DNA of 64,000 nt from Pseudomonas sp. IPO3778 (GCF_013386825.1 NZ_JACARC010000044.1:1-64000); one strand, 5' to 3'. Shown: positions 8,983-20,883, counted from the first letter of the stretch. Numbers and translations: made by a program. The notes: generated by a model not told the origin, from the sequence alone.

Positions 8983-10410
8983 ATGCATCACCCTAAACGG
9001 CATCTGCCCACGCTGGTGTTATCCCTGTGCATGGCCGCCGGCTCATGGTCGGGCAGCCTCTTGGCCCAGAGTGTTCATGCGCCCTATTACCCCGGCACCA
9101 TCCTGCCCAATCGCCAGCCGCAGGCGATCATGGATCAACAGCTGGTCACGTTCTACAAAGACTGGAAGGCGGTTTATCTGTCGGGGGAATGCGGCAGCGG
9201 CCGGTATTTCGTCAAGGTCAACGCCGACCACAAACCCGTGGGCGGCGGCACGGCGCCTGGCACTATCACGGTGTCCGAAGCCCATGGCTACGGGATGCTG
9301 CTCACGGTGATGATGGCGGACTATGACACCGACGCCCACAGAACCTTCGACGGCATGGTGCGCTACTTCCAGGACCATCCGGCAGCGTCCGACCCGGGCT
9401 TGATGGCCTGGAACCAGGTCGAGGGCTGCGGTGACGCTCCCGACCGCTTTCGCGGTGACGTCAGCGCCACCGACGGCGACCTGGACATCGCCTACGCCTT
9501 GCTGCTGGCCGACCAGAAATGGGGCAGCCAAGGCACTGTGGATTATCGCAGCGAGGCCAACACGGTGATGGCGGCGATCATGAAACACGAGGTGCACCCC
9601 AAGACCCACCATGTGATGCTCGGCGACTGGGCCGGCACCGACGGCGACGCTGAACTGGAGTACACCACCCGCAGCTCGGATTTCATGCCGTCGCACCTCT
9701 ACAGCTTTTTTGCCATGACCGGGGATAAACGCTGGCAGGCGGTTCGCGACAAGACCTATTCGATCATCAACACCTTTACCCAACGCTACAGTGCCAACAG
9801 CGCCCTGGTACCGGACTTTATCAGCCACCTGGACACCTCGATCACCCCCGCGCGGCCTGAGCTGATGGAAGGCAAATACGACGGCGCTTACGCGTGGAAT
9901 GCCGCCCGCTATCCGTGGCGCATCGGCCTGGATTACCTGATGTACGGTGATCCAAGGGCCTTGGCCACCTTGACCACCTTCAACCGCTGGGCGCGCTCCA
10001 CCACTCACGATGAGCCTGGCGCATTCAACAGTGGCTATCGGATCGACGGCAGCGTCATCGAGGAAGAGCAGAATGAGCCGGCCTTTGTGTCGGCACTCGG
10101 GGTCAGCGCGATGATCAGCGCCGACAATCAGCCGTGGCTCAATAACATTTGGGACAACCTGCAGCGCCGGTCCCTCCGAGACCAAGACTACTACGGCAAC
10201 ACCCTCAAACTGCTGGGCATGGTCATCATGTCTGGCCATTGGGAGCGGCCCCAACCTGCGCCCATCAAAAAAGCCGCACACATGCCTGTCCATCCGTCAT
10301 CCGGCACTGCGGCACCGGGACCCGTGGCATCTTTGCCGCCCGCCTCGCACCTGATGCTGGCCCGCGGCTTCATGTTCAAGAAACTCCTGGGGCGCCGTGG
10401 CGTCAGTTGA
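8983..10410 (+). CDS. Secreted glycoside hydrolase family 8 enzyme
   Basis: A 475-residue protein with a signal peptide ending near ...GSLLAQS. The GH8 fold is shown by the catalytic Glu in SEAHGYGM and the family signature ATDGDLDIAYALLLADQKW, which contains the second acidic residue. GH8 enzymes cut beta-1,4 glucans, xylans or chitosans. No cellulose-synthase genes adjoin it, so it is not a standard bcsZ. The last ~65 residues after GHWERPQP are proline/alanine-rich and basic, an extension beyond the catalytic domain. ATG 8983 is chosen over an upstream TTG because GGAG lies 9 nt before it. A two-component system lies directly upstream. Confidence 0.85.
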   Translation: MHHPKRHLPTLVLSLCMAAGSWSGSLLAQSVHAPYYPGTILPNRQPQAIMDQQLVTFYKDWKAVYLSGECGSGRYFVKVNADHKPVGGGTAPGTITVSEAHGYGMLLTVMMADYDTDAHRTFDGMVRYFQDHPAASDPGLMAWNQVEGCGDAPDRFRGDVSATDGDLDIAYALLLADQKWGSQGTVDYRSEANTVMAAIMKHEVHPKTHHVMLGDWAGTDGDAELEYTTRSSDFMPSHLYSFFAMTGDKRWQAVRDKTYSIINTFTQRYSANSALVPDFISHLDTSITPARPELMEGKYDGAYAWNAARYPWRIGLDYLMYGDPRALATLTTFNRWARSTTHDEPGAFNSGYRIDGSVIEEEQNEPAFVSALGVSAMISADNQPWLNNIWDNLQRRSLRDQDYYGNTLKLLGMVIMSGHWERPQPAPIKKAAHMPVHPSSGTAAPGPVASLPPASHLMLARGFMFKKLLGRRGVS

Positions 10411-10477
10411 AGCACGTACATAAAGCGAGACGCGGAGCGTCGGTGGCGGCATTCCCACGCAGCGCGGGGGAACGATC

Positions 10478-10517
10478 AAAAAAAAACCCCGCCTGCATCG
10501 CTGCAGGCGGGGTTTTT
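10478..10517 (-). terminator. groESL terminator, probably bidirectional
   Basis: AACCCCGCCTGCA...TGCAGGCGGGGTT stem with A-tract on one side and T-tract on the other, between the convergent GH8 and groEL genes. Confidence 0.92.
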
Positions 10518-10538
10518 CAGTATCGGGGTAAGGCTGGC

Positions 10539-12194
<1,656 letters not shown>

Positions 12195-12232
12195 TTAAAT
12201 ACTTTGTAGTAACGGGAAGATGAGCGGGGAAA

Positions 12233-12529
12233 TCAGCCTTCCAGAACAGCGAGAATCTCGTTCTCAGCCATTACCAGCAGGTCTTCGCCGTCGATTTTCA
12301 CAGTGTTGCTGCCGGAGTAAGGGCCGAAAACAACCTTGTCACCCACTTTCACAGCCAGCGCACGTACTTCACCGTTTTCCAGGGTTTTGCCTGGGCCAGC
12401 AGCGAGAATCACACCGTGGTTGGCTTTTTCAGCAGCCGAACCTGGCAGAACGATACCGCCAGCGGTTTTCTTTTCTTCTTCACTGCGACGGATGACGACG
12501 CGGTCATGCAGAGGACGAAGCTTGCTCAT
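12233..12529 (-). CDS. groS: Co-chaperonin GroES (Hsp10)
   Basis: A 98-residue lid protein of Gro[14 protein letters not shown] begins the family signature, the mobile loop is around [11 protein letters not shown], and [18 protein letters not shown] closes the protein. First gene of the groESL operon; an AGGAGAG ribosome-binding site precedes the ATG. Confidence 0.99.
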   Translation of the reverse strand: MSKLRPLHDRVVIRRSEEEKKTAGGIVLPGSAAEKANHGVILAAGPGKTLENGEVRALAVKVGDKVVFGPYSGSNTVKIDGEDLLVMAENEILAVLEG

Positions 12530-12668
12530 TGTCGATCTCTCCTAATTGTGTTTTTCATCGGCCGGTGTCAATTCCGGCTAGTTAAATTCCGGCGGTGCCG
12601 GTCGCGGTTCGCGGTGCGAAACGCGGAAGTCTGTCTGATGTCGCCACCAGAAACCTTGCGGTGACCGT

Positions 12669-12700
12669 TACATAAGGGCGCATAAGCTTATTACAAGGGT
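12669..12700 (-). promoter_or_regulatory. Possible heat-shock (sigma32-type) promoter of groESL
   Basis: Minus strand reads CCCTTGTAA, about 12 nt, then CCCTTAT, resembling the sigma32 elements CTTGAAA and CCCCATNT with mismatches. It is about 140 bp upstream of groES, in the right orientation. This is a motif match only. Confidence 0.45.
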
Positions 12701-12735
12701 GCAGAGATGAAAATTTTTGTGTCGGGAGCGTCTTT

Positions 12736-12765
12736 AAAAGCCACACGGCACCCGAAGGTGCCGTG
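12736..12765 (-). terminator. fxsA terminator
   Basis: CACGGCACC/GGTGCCGTG hairpin followed on the minus strand by GGCTTTTA, just beyond the fxsA stop. Confidence 0.7.
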
Positions 12766-12777
12766 CCAGTGAGGAGA

Positions 12778-13254
12778 TTACTTGGGGTCGCGGTGTTCGA
12801 ACTCGCCTTCGATCACGTCACCTTCACGCCCCAGGGGCTGGCGCGGAGCCGGGCCGCCGCGGGGTTGCAGGTCGTCGGCAAAGGCGCGCTGGCGGATCGC
12901 CGCCTCTTCGGCACGCTGGCGCATCTTGCCCGCCAGCAGCTTGCGAGTGAAAGGCAGCAGCATCACCAGGCCGACCACATCGCTGATGAAACCCGGGAGG
13001 ATCAGCAGGCCACCGGCCAACGCCATCATCAGGCCTTCCAGCATGGTCTGGGCCGGCAGTTCGCCGCGATTCAGGCTTTCACGGGCACGCAGCGCCGTGG
13101 CCAGGCCGGCGACGCGCAGCACCAGAACGCCGAGCATCGAGCCGAGAATGATCAGCAGCAGCGCCGGGAAAAACCCGATTGCCCCGCTGACTTGTACGAA
13201 TACGAACAGCTCCAGCACCGGAAACAACAAAAAGAGCAACAAAAAAGGGCGCAT
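12778..13254 (-). CDS. fxsA: FxsA family membrane protein
   Basis: A 158-residue inner-membrane protein with two N-terminal hydrophobic segments (FLLLFLLFPVLELFVFVQV and a following FFPALLLIILGSMLG), a further pair (LMMALAGGLLILPGFISDVVGL) and a hydrophilic tail. FxsA in E. coli suppresses F-exclusion of phage T7 when overproduced; the normal role is unclear. ATG 13254 is preferred over a TTG at 13269 because GAGGAA lies 7 nt before it. Next to groESL, as in other pseudomonads. Confidence 0.88.
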   Translation of the reverse strand: MRPFLLLFLLFPVLELFVFVQVSGAIGFFPALLLIILGSMLGVLVLRVAGLATALRARESLNRGELPAQTMLEGLMMALAGGLLILPGFISDVVGLVMLLPFTRKLLAGKMRQRAEEAAIRQRAFADDLQPRGGPAPRQPLGREGDVIEGEFEHRDPK

Positions 13255-13320
13255 CAAATGGTTCCTCAACGCAAGAATGCCTTGCTACTTCACCTTAGAT
13301 GACGTCGCCGTTTCGTGAAT

Positions 13321-14052
13321 TCAAGCTTCAGCGGCTGCTTTTTTCGGCCAGACCTCGGCGTGAGCCAGGAAAACCAAGGCTTCGCGTACTTGTGTCGGCG
13401 TGTTGCAAGGCTCTGCAAAGGGCAGCCAATAGAGGGCCTGGCCAATGCGCAGGTGCATGCCTTCGCTGTCGATACCGGCCAATTGCGCAGGCTCGGAAGT
13501 CGGTAGCCCAGCCAGCTCGACGTAGTGAGCGATGGCCTTGGTGTGGTCGCTGTTCATGTGCTCGATCATGCTCAGCTCGGCCTTGCCGGCGAACGGGTTG
13601 GCCAGGGTCAAGTTGTCGACCCAGTGGATCGCGCCAAACCCGCCGATGTAACGGTGGCGCACCGGCTTGAGCACCCAGAAGTCAAAATCATGGGCCTTGT
13701 GGTAGTTCGCAGAGTCCGGGAAGTAGCGGTAATAACGCTCGGCGGCGGCTTCAATCGCAGCACTGTCTTCGAGCTTTTCGGCTTCGGCCAGGTAGGTCAG
13801 GCGCCCTACGGCTTGCACATCGTCCGCCTCACGCTCACCCACCAACAGGGAGCACTTGGGGTCTTTCTGCAGGTTATGGGTGTGCTGTGCGATTCGGCTG
13901 ATCAGGATCAGCGGCCGGCCCTCGGCGTCCAGGCAGTACGGCACCACTGAGCCAAACGGGAAACCGGGCATGGCCTTGGACAAGGTGGAGAGTGCCCCAC
14001 GGTATTCCTTGAGCAGTAGTTCTCGGGCATTCTTGGCAACGTGCGCGCTCAA
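13321..14052 (-). CDS. HugZ-type heme-utilisation / PNPOx-like protein
   Basis: A 243-residue protein with a split-barrel flavin-reductase-like N-terminal domain (SAMPGFPFGSVVPYCLD...LILISRIAQHTHN) and a C-terminal DUF2470 module (MIEHMNSDHTKAIAHYVELAGL), the arrangement found in HugZ/HutZ heme-degrading or heme-binding proteins. No ATG exists near the domain start. A TTG at 14052 with AAAGGAG 7 nt upstream gives MSAHVAKNARELL and is almost certainly the true start. The long upstream open frame is antisense to the next gene. Confidence 0.82.
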   Translation of the reverse strand: MSAHVAKNARELLLKEYRGALSTLSKAMPGFPFGSVVPYCLDAEGRPLILISRIAQHTHNLQKDPKCSLLVGEREADDVQAVGRLTYLAEAEKLEDSAAIEAAAERYYRYFPDSANYHKAHDFDFWVLKPVRHRYIGGFGAIHWVDNLTLANPFAGKAELSMIEHMNSDHTKAIAHYVELAGLPTSEPAQLAGIDSEGMHLRIGQALYWLPFAEPCNTPTQVREALVFLAHAEVWPKKAAAEA

Positions 14053-14127
14053 CTTATGACTCCTTTGATAAATTTCGTCAAAAAACAAACTTGGATAGCC
14101 GCTTAATTCTGCCCACAGGACTTGCGA

Positions 14128-14886
14128 ATGCATCTCAACGACAAAGTAATCATTATCACCGGCGGTTGCCAGGGTTTGGGCCGTTCCATGGCCGAGTATT
14201 TTGCAGGCAAAGGCGCTCACCTGGCGCTGGTGGACCTCAATCAGGAAAAGCTCGACCAGGCGGTGGCCGCCTGCAAGGCCCACGGCGTGAAGGCTCGGGC
14301 CTATCTGTGCAACGTGGCCAATGAAGAACAGGTCACCCAGACCGTAGCGCAGATCGCCGAAGACTTTGGTGCGATCAACGGGCTGATCAACAACGCCGGG
14401 ATCTTGCGCGACGGCCTGTTGCTCAAGGTCAAGGACGGCGAGATGACCAAGATGAGCCTGGCCCAGTGGCAGGCGGTCATCGACGTCAACCTCACCGGGG
14501 TGTTCCTGTGCACCCGCGAAGTGGCGGCAAAAATGGTGGAGCTGAAGAACCAGGGCACCATCATCAATATTTCGTCGATCTCCCGCGCCGGCAACGTCGG
14601 CCAGACCAACTACTCCGCCGCCAAGGCGGGTGTCGCGGCCGCTACTGTGACCTGGGCCAAGGAGCTGGCGCGCTATGGCATCCGCGTGGCGGGCATTGCT
14701 CCGGGGTTTATAGAGACCGAGATGACCCTGGGCATGAAGCCCGAGGCCCTGGAGAAAATGACGTCGGGCATTCCCCTCAAGCGTATGGGGCGGCCTGAGG
14801 AGATTGCCCATTCGGCGGCGTATATCTTCGAGAACGATTACTACACCGGGCGGATTCTGGAAATGGACGGCGGCTTGCGCCTCTAA
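14128..14886 (+). CDS. SDR-family oxidoreductase (FabG-like)
   Basis: A 252-residue short-chain dehydrogenase. The NAD(P)-binding motif is [20 protein letters not shown] follows at [11 protein letters not shown]; the catalytic Ser is in [11 protein letters not shown] and the YxxxK is in [10 protein letters not shown]. The C-terminal [15 protein letters not shown] is typical of 3-oxoacyl-ACP reductase-like SDRs. Substrate unknown. ATG 14128 is used rather than a TTG 6 nt earlier; AGGA lies 7 nt before it. Divergent from hugZ. Confidence 0.88.
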   Translation: MHLNDKVIIITGGCQGLGRSMAEYFAGKGAHLALVDLNQEKLDQAVAACKAHGVKARAYLCNVANEEQVTQTVAQIAEDFGAINGLINNAGILRDGLLLKVKDGEMTKMSLAQWQAVIDVNLTGVFLCTREVAAKMVELKNQGTIINISSISRAGNVGQTNYSAAKAGVAAATVTWAKELARYGIRVAGIAPGFIETEMTLGMKPEALEKMTSGIPLKRMGRPEEIAHSAAYIFENDYYTGRILEMDGGLRL

Positions 14887-14887
14887 A

Positions 14888-15895
14888 CTACCAGGTGACG
14901 CCGAACCCTGCGGTGTAGCGGGTCTTGCTCAACGCGCTTTCCGAGTCGCCACTAATAATGTCGCGCTCGGCCTTGAGGTTGAGGGAGGCCCATTCGGTGA
15001 CTTTGTACCGCAGGCCCATTTCTGCATCCAGGGAATAAGCGGACGGACCTGACAGCGGCTTGCCCACCTCGCCGTTGGTGAAGAACTCCACCGTCTTGCC
15101 CACCAGGAAGCGGTTGTAGTTCCACTTCATGGCCAGCGAGTAGAAGTTGTCGGTGCCGCCTTCCTGATATTCGTAATCGGTGCGGTTGACCAGCGAGCCA
15201 AGGGAGAACGCCCCCAGTTCATCGTCCCAGAATTGATAGCCCGGGCCGGTACCCACGGTGCGTTGGCGGGACAGGTCTTCAACCTTGTCACGCTTGTAGG
15301 TCAGGCGGCCCTGCCAGAACCAGTGCTCGGTAAGAAACCGGTCCAGGTCGTATTCCAGCGCCCAGTTGTCGGTGGTGGTCACGTCGTCCTGGAATTCGCG
15401 GTTGTATTCGCCCTGGGCGGTATGACGCCACTGGCCATGACGGGCGGTGGTCTTGAAGTCGATGTCGTAGTCGTTGGTGTCTTTTTCCGCACGCTTGTAG
15501 TCCAGCGCCATGTCGACATTGCCCTTCCACACCAGGTCTTCGATCACAGGCTTGGGCTTGATGATCTGCTGGATGCTGGCCAGTTCGACGGTCTTGGGCG
15601 CCTCGCCGTTGGCCAGGGTGACTTTGCCGTCATCGGCCGCCTGCAGGGACTTGGCCTTCTCACCGGTGTAGGCGTCCTGCTTGACCAGCAACTCCTGATC
15701 GCTTTCCAGGGTCTTCACCTGCTTCCAGTCCACCGGGATGGCGCCGGCGTAGTCGGTCTGGATCAGCAGTTTGCCTCCGTCGAAAACCTTGATTTTGCCG
15801 GTCAGGCGGTCACCGTTCTTCAACCAGACGGTATCGGCGAGCAACGGCGTGGAGGCGCTGAAAACAGCGAGGCACAGCAGGGTTCTGGACAACAT
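14888..15895 (-). CDS. DUF481 (YdiY-like) outer-membrane-associated protein
   Basis: A 335-residue exported protein with a signal peptide (cleavage near STPLLA-DT). An N-terminal segment of SH3-like beta repeats (TVWLKNGDRLTGKIKVFDGG) is followed by the DUF481 beta-rich domain with alternating aromatic strands and a C-terminal strand ending in W (TAGFGVTW), as expected for an outer-membrane beta-barrel. Function unknown. It converges with the SDR gene with only one base between stops. Confidence 0.8.
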   Translation of the reverse strand: MLSRTLLCLAVFSASTPLLADTVWLKNGDRLTGKIKVFDGGKLLIQTDYAGAIPVDWKQVKTLESDQELLVKQDAYTGEKAKSLQAADDGKVTLANGEAPKTVELASIQQIIKPKPVIEDLVWKGNVDMALDYKRAEKDTNDYDIDFKTTARHGQWRHTAQGEYNREFQDDVTTTDNWALEYDLDRFLTEHWFWQGRLTYKRDKVEDLSRQRTVGTGPGYQFWDDELGAFSLGSLVNRTDYEYQEGGTDNFYSLAMKWNYNRFLVGKTVEFFTNGEVGKPLSGPSAYSLDAEMGLRYKVTEWASLNLKAERDIISGDSESALSKTRYTAGFGVTW

Positions 15896-16049
15896 AAGCG
15901 GATATGGGGCTCGAGTTTGGCGAAAAAACGGGCATTATCGGGTTGGATAACTTCTTAGCAAGGACTGACTCGGGTATTTGTATCGAGTTCCATTCTCAGG
16001 GTTACATTTGCAGACATTTCCTACGAACAGACGGATATTTCCTTCGGAC

Positions 16050-16412
16050 ATGCCCACCGTGATCGAATCAACCGACGCCCCGCAGAGCCCCGCTGAAATG
16101 CGCCGCACCGTGCTGTACCTGACCCTCGCCCAAGTGCCCGAAGGCTGCGTGATCAGCTACGGGGAGCTGGCGCACCTCGCCGGTTTGGGTCGCGCCGCAC
16201 GCTGGGTGGGCCGCACGCTGAGCCAACTGCCCGAGGACACCAAACTGCCCTGGCATCGCGTGTTGGGTGCCGGTGGTCGGATAAGTCTGCCGGTGGGCAG
16301 TGCCTCAGGTGACGAGCAACGCGCGCGTTTGCGCGGCGAAGGCGTCAGCATCCTGAACAATCGTGTTGATATTCAGCGTCATGGCTGGCGCCCGGTAGAG
16401 CACAGCGGTTAG
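16050..16412 (+). CDS. Alkyltransferase-like (ATL) DNA-damage protein of the MGMT family
   Basis: A 120-residue protein of the O6-alkylguanine transferase fold. It has the recognition helix region CVISYGELAHLAGLGRAARWVG and the active-site block LPWHRVLGAGG. The alkyl-acceptor Cys of PCHR is Trp here (PWHR), the hallmark of ATL proteins such as E. coli YbaZ. They bind O6-alkylguanine without repairing it and pass lesions to nucleotide excision repair. The start is uncertain: ATG 16050 or 16098 (MRRTVLYLTL), which would begin exactly at the domain. Confidence 0.85.
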   Translation: MPTVIESTDAPQSPAEMRRTVLYLTLAQVPEGCVISYGELAHLAGLGRAARWVGRTLSQLPEDTKLPWHRVLGAGGRISLPVGSASGDEQRARLRGEGVSILNNRVDIQRHGWRPVEHSG

Positions 16413-16455
16413 AGTGCGCGCTTTATTTGCGTAATTCTGAGGCAGACTCCAGCCC

Positions 16456-17997
16456 ATGCCCCGTAAAACCTGGCGCGCCGCGCTCGCCGCCTATGCCAGC
16501 CCCTCGACGTTAGTGCTGTTGCTGCTCGGCTTTGCTGCCGGCTTGCCTTACATGTTGGTGTTCTCGACGCTCTCGGTGTGGTTGCGTGAGGCCGGTGTGG
16601 CCCGCGAAACCATCGGTTACGCGAGCCTGATCGGCCTGGCCTATGCCTTCAAGTGGGTCTGGTCGCCCTTGCTCGACCAGTGGCGCCTGCCACTGCTGGG
16701 CAAGCTCGGACGTCGTCGTTCCTGGTTGGTACTGTCCCAGACGCTGGTGATCCTCGGATTGATCGGCATGGGGTTCTGCGATCCGCAAAAGCACCTGTCC
16801 TGGCTGATCGCCATCGCGGTTATCGTCGCCTTCGCTTCCGCCACGCAAGATATCGCCGTCGACGCCTACCGCCTGGAAATCGCCAGCGACAGCCAGCAGG
16901 CCGCGCTTGCCGCCAGCTATATGTCCGGTTATCGCGTGGCCGCCCTGCTGGCCACCGCCGGCGCACTGTTTTTCGCTGAAGGCTTCGGCTCCACCGGCTT
17001 CAATTACAAGCACTCGGCATGGGCCGGCACGTACGTGCTGTTCGGCGCACTGATGGTGCCTGCGCTGCTGACCACCCTGTTCATGCGTGAGCCCAATGTG
17101 CCACTGCGCACCCAATTGCAGGCCGGGCGCTACAGTTTTGCGCATCAACTGGTGTCGGTGTTCGTGTTGATCGTGCTGCTGGTGTCGGTGCCGGCGATGT
17201 TTACCCAGCTCTACAACACAGACTTCGCCAGCGTGCTATTCCATGGTGTCAGCCTGCTGGATCTGCTGCTGGAAGACCGCGCGTTCCTGCGGGCCATCCT
17301 CTATATCATCCTTACCGCCCTGTGCCTGTCGACCATGGGCCGCCGGGGCCTGGCGCCGGTACTCACGCCGGTCAACGACTTCATCCTGCGCTACCGCTGG
17401 CAGGCGTTCCTGCTGCTGGGGCTGATTGCCACCTATCGCATGTCGGACACCGTGATGGGCGTCATGGCCAACGTGTTCTATATCGACCAGGGCTTTACCA
17501 AGGACCAGATCGCCGGCGTCAGCAAGGTCTTCGGCCTGATCATGACCCTGCTGGGTGCCGGCATGGGCGGCCTGCTGATCGTGCGCTTCGGGATCCTGCC
17601 GATCCTGTTTATCGGCGGCATTGCATCGGCCGGTACCAACCTGCTGTTCGTGATGCTCGCCGACAGGGGCCCGGACCTGCAGATGCTGATTTTCACCATC
17701 TCCCTGGATAACTTCAGTTCGGGCATGGCGACTTCAGCGTTTGTTGCGTATCTATCGAGCCTGACCAACTTGAAGTTCTCCGCCACCCAATACGCCTTGC
17801 TCAGTTCGATCATGCTCTTGCTGCCCCGCTTGATCGGTGGGTATTCGGGGGTGATGGTCGAGAAGTTCGGTTACCACAACTTCTTCCTCATCACCTGCCT
17901 GCTGGGTGTACCGACGCTGATCCTGATTGCCGTGCACTGGTTCCAGGAAAGCCGGCGGATTCGCTTGAATCCTCCCGAGGACACCTCCCCCCTGTAG
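16456..17997 (+). CDS. ampG: AmpG-type muropeptide permease (MFS)
   Basis: A 513-residue MFS transporter with about 14 hydrophobic segments. Family features are [18 protein letters not shown] near the N-terminus and [16 protein letters not shown] in the first half. AmpG imports GlcNAc-anhydroMurNAc peptides for wall recycling, which links to AmpR/AmpC regulation. Pseudomonads often carry two such permeases; this one sits in the groESL-fxsA-hugZ neighbourhood where the P. aeruginosa ampG lies. Its stop codon falls inside the flanking REP palindrome. Confidence 0.9.
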   Translation: MPRKTWRAALAAYASPSTLVLLLLGFAAGLPYMLVFSTLSVWLREAGVARETIGYASLIGLAYAFKWVWSPLLDQWRLPLLGKLGRRRSWLVLSQTLVILGLIGMGFCDPQKHLSWLIAIAVIVAFASATQDIAVDAYRLEIASDSQQAALAASYMSGYRVAALLATAGALFFAEGFGSTGFNYKHSAWAGTYVLFGALMVPALLTTLFMREPNVPLRTQLQAGRYSFAHQLVSVFVLIVLLVSVPAMFTQLYNTDFASVLFHGVSLLDLLLEDRAFLRAILYIILTALCLSTMGRRGLAPVLTPVNDFILRYRWQAFLLLGLIATYRMSDTVMGVMANVFYIDQGFTKDQIAGVSKVFGLIMTLLGAGMGGLLIVRFGILPILFIGGIASAGTNLLFVMLADRGPDLQMLIFTISLDNFSSGMATSAFVAYLSSLTNLKFSATQYALLSSIMLLLPRLIGGYSGVMVEKFGYHNFFLITCLLGVPTLILIAVHWFQESRRIRLNPPEDTSPL

Positions 17998-18093
17998 GAA
18001 CGAGCTTGCTCGCGAAGCACTCACAGGCACCGCATTTACCCCGGTTTCCCGTGTAATCGTTGACGATCTTCGCGAGCAAGCTCGCTCCTACAG
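17992..18093. repeat. REP doublet (inverted pair), family GTAGGA-CGAGCTTGCTCGCGA
   Basis: Two arms in inverted orientation, CTGTAGGAACGAGCTTGCTC near 17992 and GCAAGCTCGCTCCTACAG ending 18093, around a spacer of about 50 bp. It lies between ampG and proS and overlaps the end of ampG. Typical of Pseudomonas REPINs. Confidence 0.9.
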
Positions 18094-18184
18094 ACAGCTC
18101 TGCATCCTGATGCCTGTACGTCGGCAGCAAGCGCCCGTACAATCCAACGTCATTTCAAGTCCAAGCAACCGACAACGGCCTACC

Positions 18185-19900
18185 ATGCGCACCAGTCAAT
18201 ATTTGCTCGCCACACAGAAAGAAACGCCTTCCGACGCGGTCGTGATCAGCCATCAGTTGATGCTGCGCGCCGGCATGATCCGCAAACTGGCCTCGGGCCT
18301 GTACACCTGGCTGCCCATGGGCTTGAAGGTGATGCGCAAGGTCGAAGCCATCGTTCGTGAAGAAATGAACGCGGCCGGCTCTCTGGAAGTGTTGATGCCG
18401 AGCACCCAACCGGCTGAGCTGTGGCAGGAATCCGGGCGCTGGGAAGAGTACGGCCCTGAATTGCTGCGCTTCAAGGATCGTCATGGCCGCGACTTCTGCG
18501 CGGGCCCGACCCACGAAGAAGTGATCACCGACCTGATGCGCAACGAGTTGAGCAGCTACAAGCAGCTGCCCCTCAACCTGTACCAGATCCAGACCAAATT
18601 CCGTGATGAGATCCGCCCACGCTTCGGTTTGATGCGCGGCCGCGAATTCATCATGAAGGACGCCTACTCGTTCCACCCGGACCAGGCGTCCCTGCAGGTC
18701 ACTTACGACCGCATGCACACCGCGTACTGCAACGTGTTCACACGCCTGGGCCTGAAGTTCCGCCCGGTAGAAGCCGACAACGGTTCCATCGGCGGTGCCG
18801 GCTCCCACGAATTCCACGTGCTGGCCGAGTCCGGTGAAGACGACATCGTGTTCAGCAACGGTTCCGACTACGCGGCGAACATCGAGAAAGCCGAAGCCGT
18901 GCCACGGGAAACCTCCCGCCCTGCGCCGGCTGAAGAGCTGCGCCTGGTGGATACCCCGGAGACCAAGACCATCGCGGCCCTGGTGGAGAAATTCAATCTG
19001 CCGATTGAAAAGACCATCAAGACCCTGATCGTGCGCGCCGAGGAAGAAGGCAAGCTGATCGCCCTGGTGATCCGTGGCGACCACGAGCTCAACGAAATCA
19101 AAGCCGCCCAGCAGCCAGGCGTTGCCAGCCCGCTGGTGATGGCCACCGACGCCGAACTGCGCGACGCCATTGGCGCCGGCGCCGGTTCCCTGGGCCCGCT
19201 GAACCTGCCGCTGCCGATCATCATCGACCGTTCGGTAGAGCTGATGAGCGACTTCGGCATCGGTGCCAACATCGACGACAAGCACTACTTCGGCGTGAAC
19301 TGGGAACGTGACCTGCCGGTACCCACCGTTGCCGACCTGCGCAACGTGGTGGCCGGTGACCCAAGCCCGGACGGCAAGGGCACCCTGGAAATCAAGCGCG
19401 GCATCGAAGTCGGGCACATCTTCCAGCTGGGCAACAAGTACAGCAAGGCGATGAAGTGCGAAGTGCTGGGCGAGAACGGCAAGCCGATCACCCTGGAAAT
19501 GGGTTGCTACGGCATTGGTGTTTCCCGTGTGGTAGCGGCGGCGATCGAGCAGAACAACGACGAGAAGGGCATCATCTGGAGCGACGCCCTGGCGCCGTTC
19601 CAGGTTGCCCTGGTACCGCTGCGCTACGAAACCGAGCAAGTGCGCGAAGCCACCGACAAGCTGTACGCCGAACTGACGGCTGCCGGTTTTGAAGTGCTGC
19701 TGGATGACCGGGACAAGAAAACCAGCCCGGGCATCAAGTTCGCCGACATGGAATTGATTGGCATCCCACACCGGATCGTGGTCAGTGACCGCGGCCTGGC
19801 CGATGGCAATCTGGAATACAAGAGCCGGACCGAAGCCGAAGCCCAACCGTTGCCGGTGGCTGACGTGCTGTCTTTCCTTCAGGCGCGTATTCGTCGCTGA
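18185..19900 (+). CDS. proS: Prolyl-tRNA synthetase
   Basis: A 571-residue class II synthetase of the bacterial type that has an inserted editing domain. Motif 2 region is [23 protein letters not shown], here seen as [10 protein letters not shown]; motif 3 is CYGIGVSRV near residue 440. The editing (YbaK-like) insert spans about residues 240-380. Cytoplasmic, charges tRNA-Pro. ATG 18185 begins the conserved [15 protein letters not shown]. Confidence 0.98.
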   Translation: MRTSQYLLATQKETPSDAVVISHQLMLRAGMIRKLASGLYTWLPMGLKVMRKVEAIVREEMNAAGSLEVLMPSTQPAELWQESGRWEEYGPELLRFKDRHGRDFCAGPTHEEVITDLMRNELSSYKQLPLNLYQIQTKFRDEIRPRFGLMRGREFIMKDAYSFHPDQASLQVTYDRMHTAYCNVFTRLGLKFRPVEADNGSIGGAGSHEFHVLAESGEDDIVFSNGSDYAANIEKAEAVPRETSRPAPAEELRLVDTPETKTIAALVEKFNLPIEKTIKTLIVRAEEEGKLIALVIRGDHELNEIKAAQQPGVASPLVMATDAELRDAIGAGAGSLGPLNLPLPIIIDRSVELMSDFGIGANIDDKHYFGVNWERDLPVPTVADLRNVVAGDPSPDGKGTLEIKRGIEVGHIFQLGNKYSKAMKCEVLGENGKPITLEMGCYGIGVSRVVAAAIEQNNDEKGIIWSDALAPFQVALVPLRYETEQVREATDKLYAELTAAGFEVLLDDRDKKTSPGIKFADMELIGIPHRIVVSDRGLADGNLEYKSRTEAEAQPLPVADVLSFLQARIRR

Positions 19901-19920
19901 AAACCAGATCAAGAGTCGTC

Positions 19921-20874
19921 ATGTTCAAGCGAAACACCATAGCCCTGGGGGGCGCCACGTTATGTGGCGCCCTGCTGGTCAGCGGCTGCGCCAACCAAAT
20001 GTCCCAACGCAGCGAACACGAGGAACGTATCGAGCGCAAATTGCTCGATCACAGCCTGCAGATCGATGTGGGCGAGCCTAAGGTGCTGGAGCTGCCGCAA
20101 CGCCGGGTTCGCATTCACGAGCAAAAGACCTTCGAGGTCACCGAATTCGAAGTCAGCCGGCGCTACGACCGCTACACGCCCTACCAGCCCTGGCGCAAGC
20201 TCTATGAGATGCCTCTTGGCGCGGTCGCGCTGGTGGCAGGGGTCGGCGCCAACGTGGCGAATATCTTTGCCCTGGGCAACCTGCCTGCCAGCATGACCCG
20301 GGACTGGCTCACCTACGGCGTGGACGGGATCAACCCGTTCATGAACGTGCAATCCAACGGCCGCGCACAACAGAACCTGGCGGGTATCGATGAAGTCCAG
20401 CGCGACAAGCGCGTGGAGTATTCAAGCCTGCCCTGGAGCGAGCGCCCGGTGCAGGTGACCGCCGGCAAGCAGACCTTTGACCTGACCACCGATCGCAATG
20501 GCGTACTGCGCCTGAACCTGTTGGACAGCCCGTTTGCCGAGCAGGACCTGAACCGCATCAGCACCCTGAAGATCAGCGTTGAAGATGCCCAGGACGACGT
20601 GCACTCGGACTCATCCCTGGCCATCAGCAGCACCCTGCGGGGCAAATTGCTCGAAGCTCATGCGCTGATCTACGACGACCTGGAAGACGACGAAGTCAAC
20701 GAGTGGGTACACCGGGTCAAACGTCTGTCGGAGCTGGGCCTGGAAGAAGAAGCCAGTGAGCTGGAACAAAGCCTCATTGAGCTGACCCGCAATGATCCTG
20801 AGCTACAGCAGGAATTCCTGCAGGCCTTGACCAAGGACGCGGGGCGTCTGGTGGCGGATCCTGAGGCACGCTGA
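19921..20874 (+). CDS. Predicted outer-membrane lipoprotein, unknown function
   Basis: A 317-residue protein with a signal peptide and lipobox LVSGC (Cys at residue 23). The mature region has a hydrophobic stretch near residues 98-118 (GAVALVAGVGANVANIFALG), a predicted beta-rich middle and an acidic helical C-terminus (DDLEDDEVNEW and later LEEEASELEQS). It follows proS by 20 bp and may be co-transcribed. I do not recognise a family with a known function. Confidence 0.75.
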   Translation: MFKRNTIALGGATLCGALLVSGCANQMSQRSEHEERIERKLLDHSLQIDVGEPKVLELPQRRVRIHEQKTFEVTEFEVSRRYDRYTPYQPWRKLYEMPLGAVALVAGVGANVANIFALGNLPASMTRDWLTYGVDGINPFMNVQSNGRAQQNLAGIDEVQRDKRVEYSSLPWSERPVQVTAGKQTFDLTTDRNGVLRLNLLDSPFAEQDLNRISTLKISVEDAQDDVHSDSSLAISSTLRGKLLEAHALIYDDLEDDEVNEWVHRVKRLSELGLEEEASELEQSLIELTRNDPELQQEFLQALTKDAGRLVADPEAR

Positions 20875-20883
20875 AGCCTTTAA

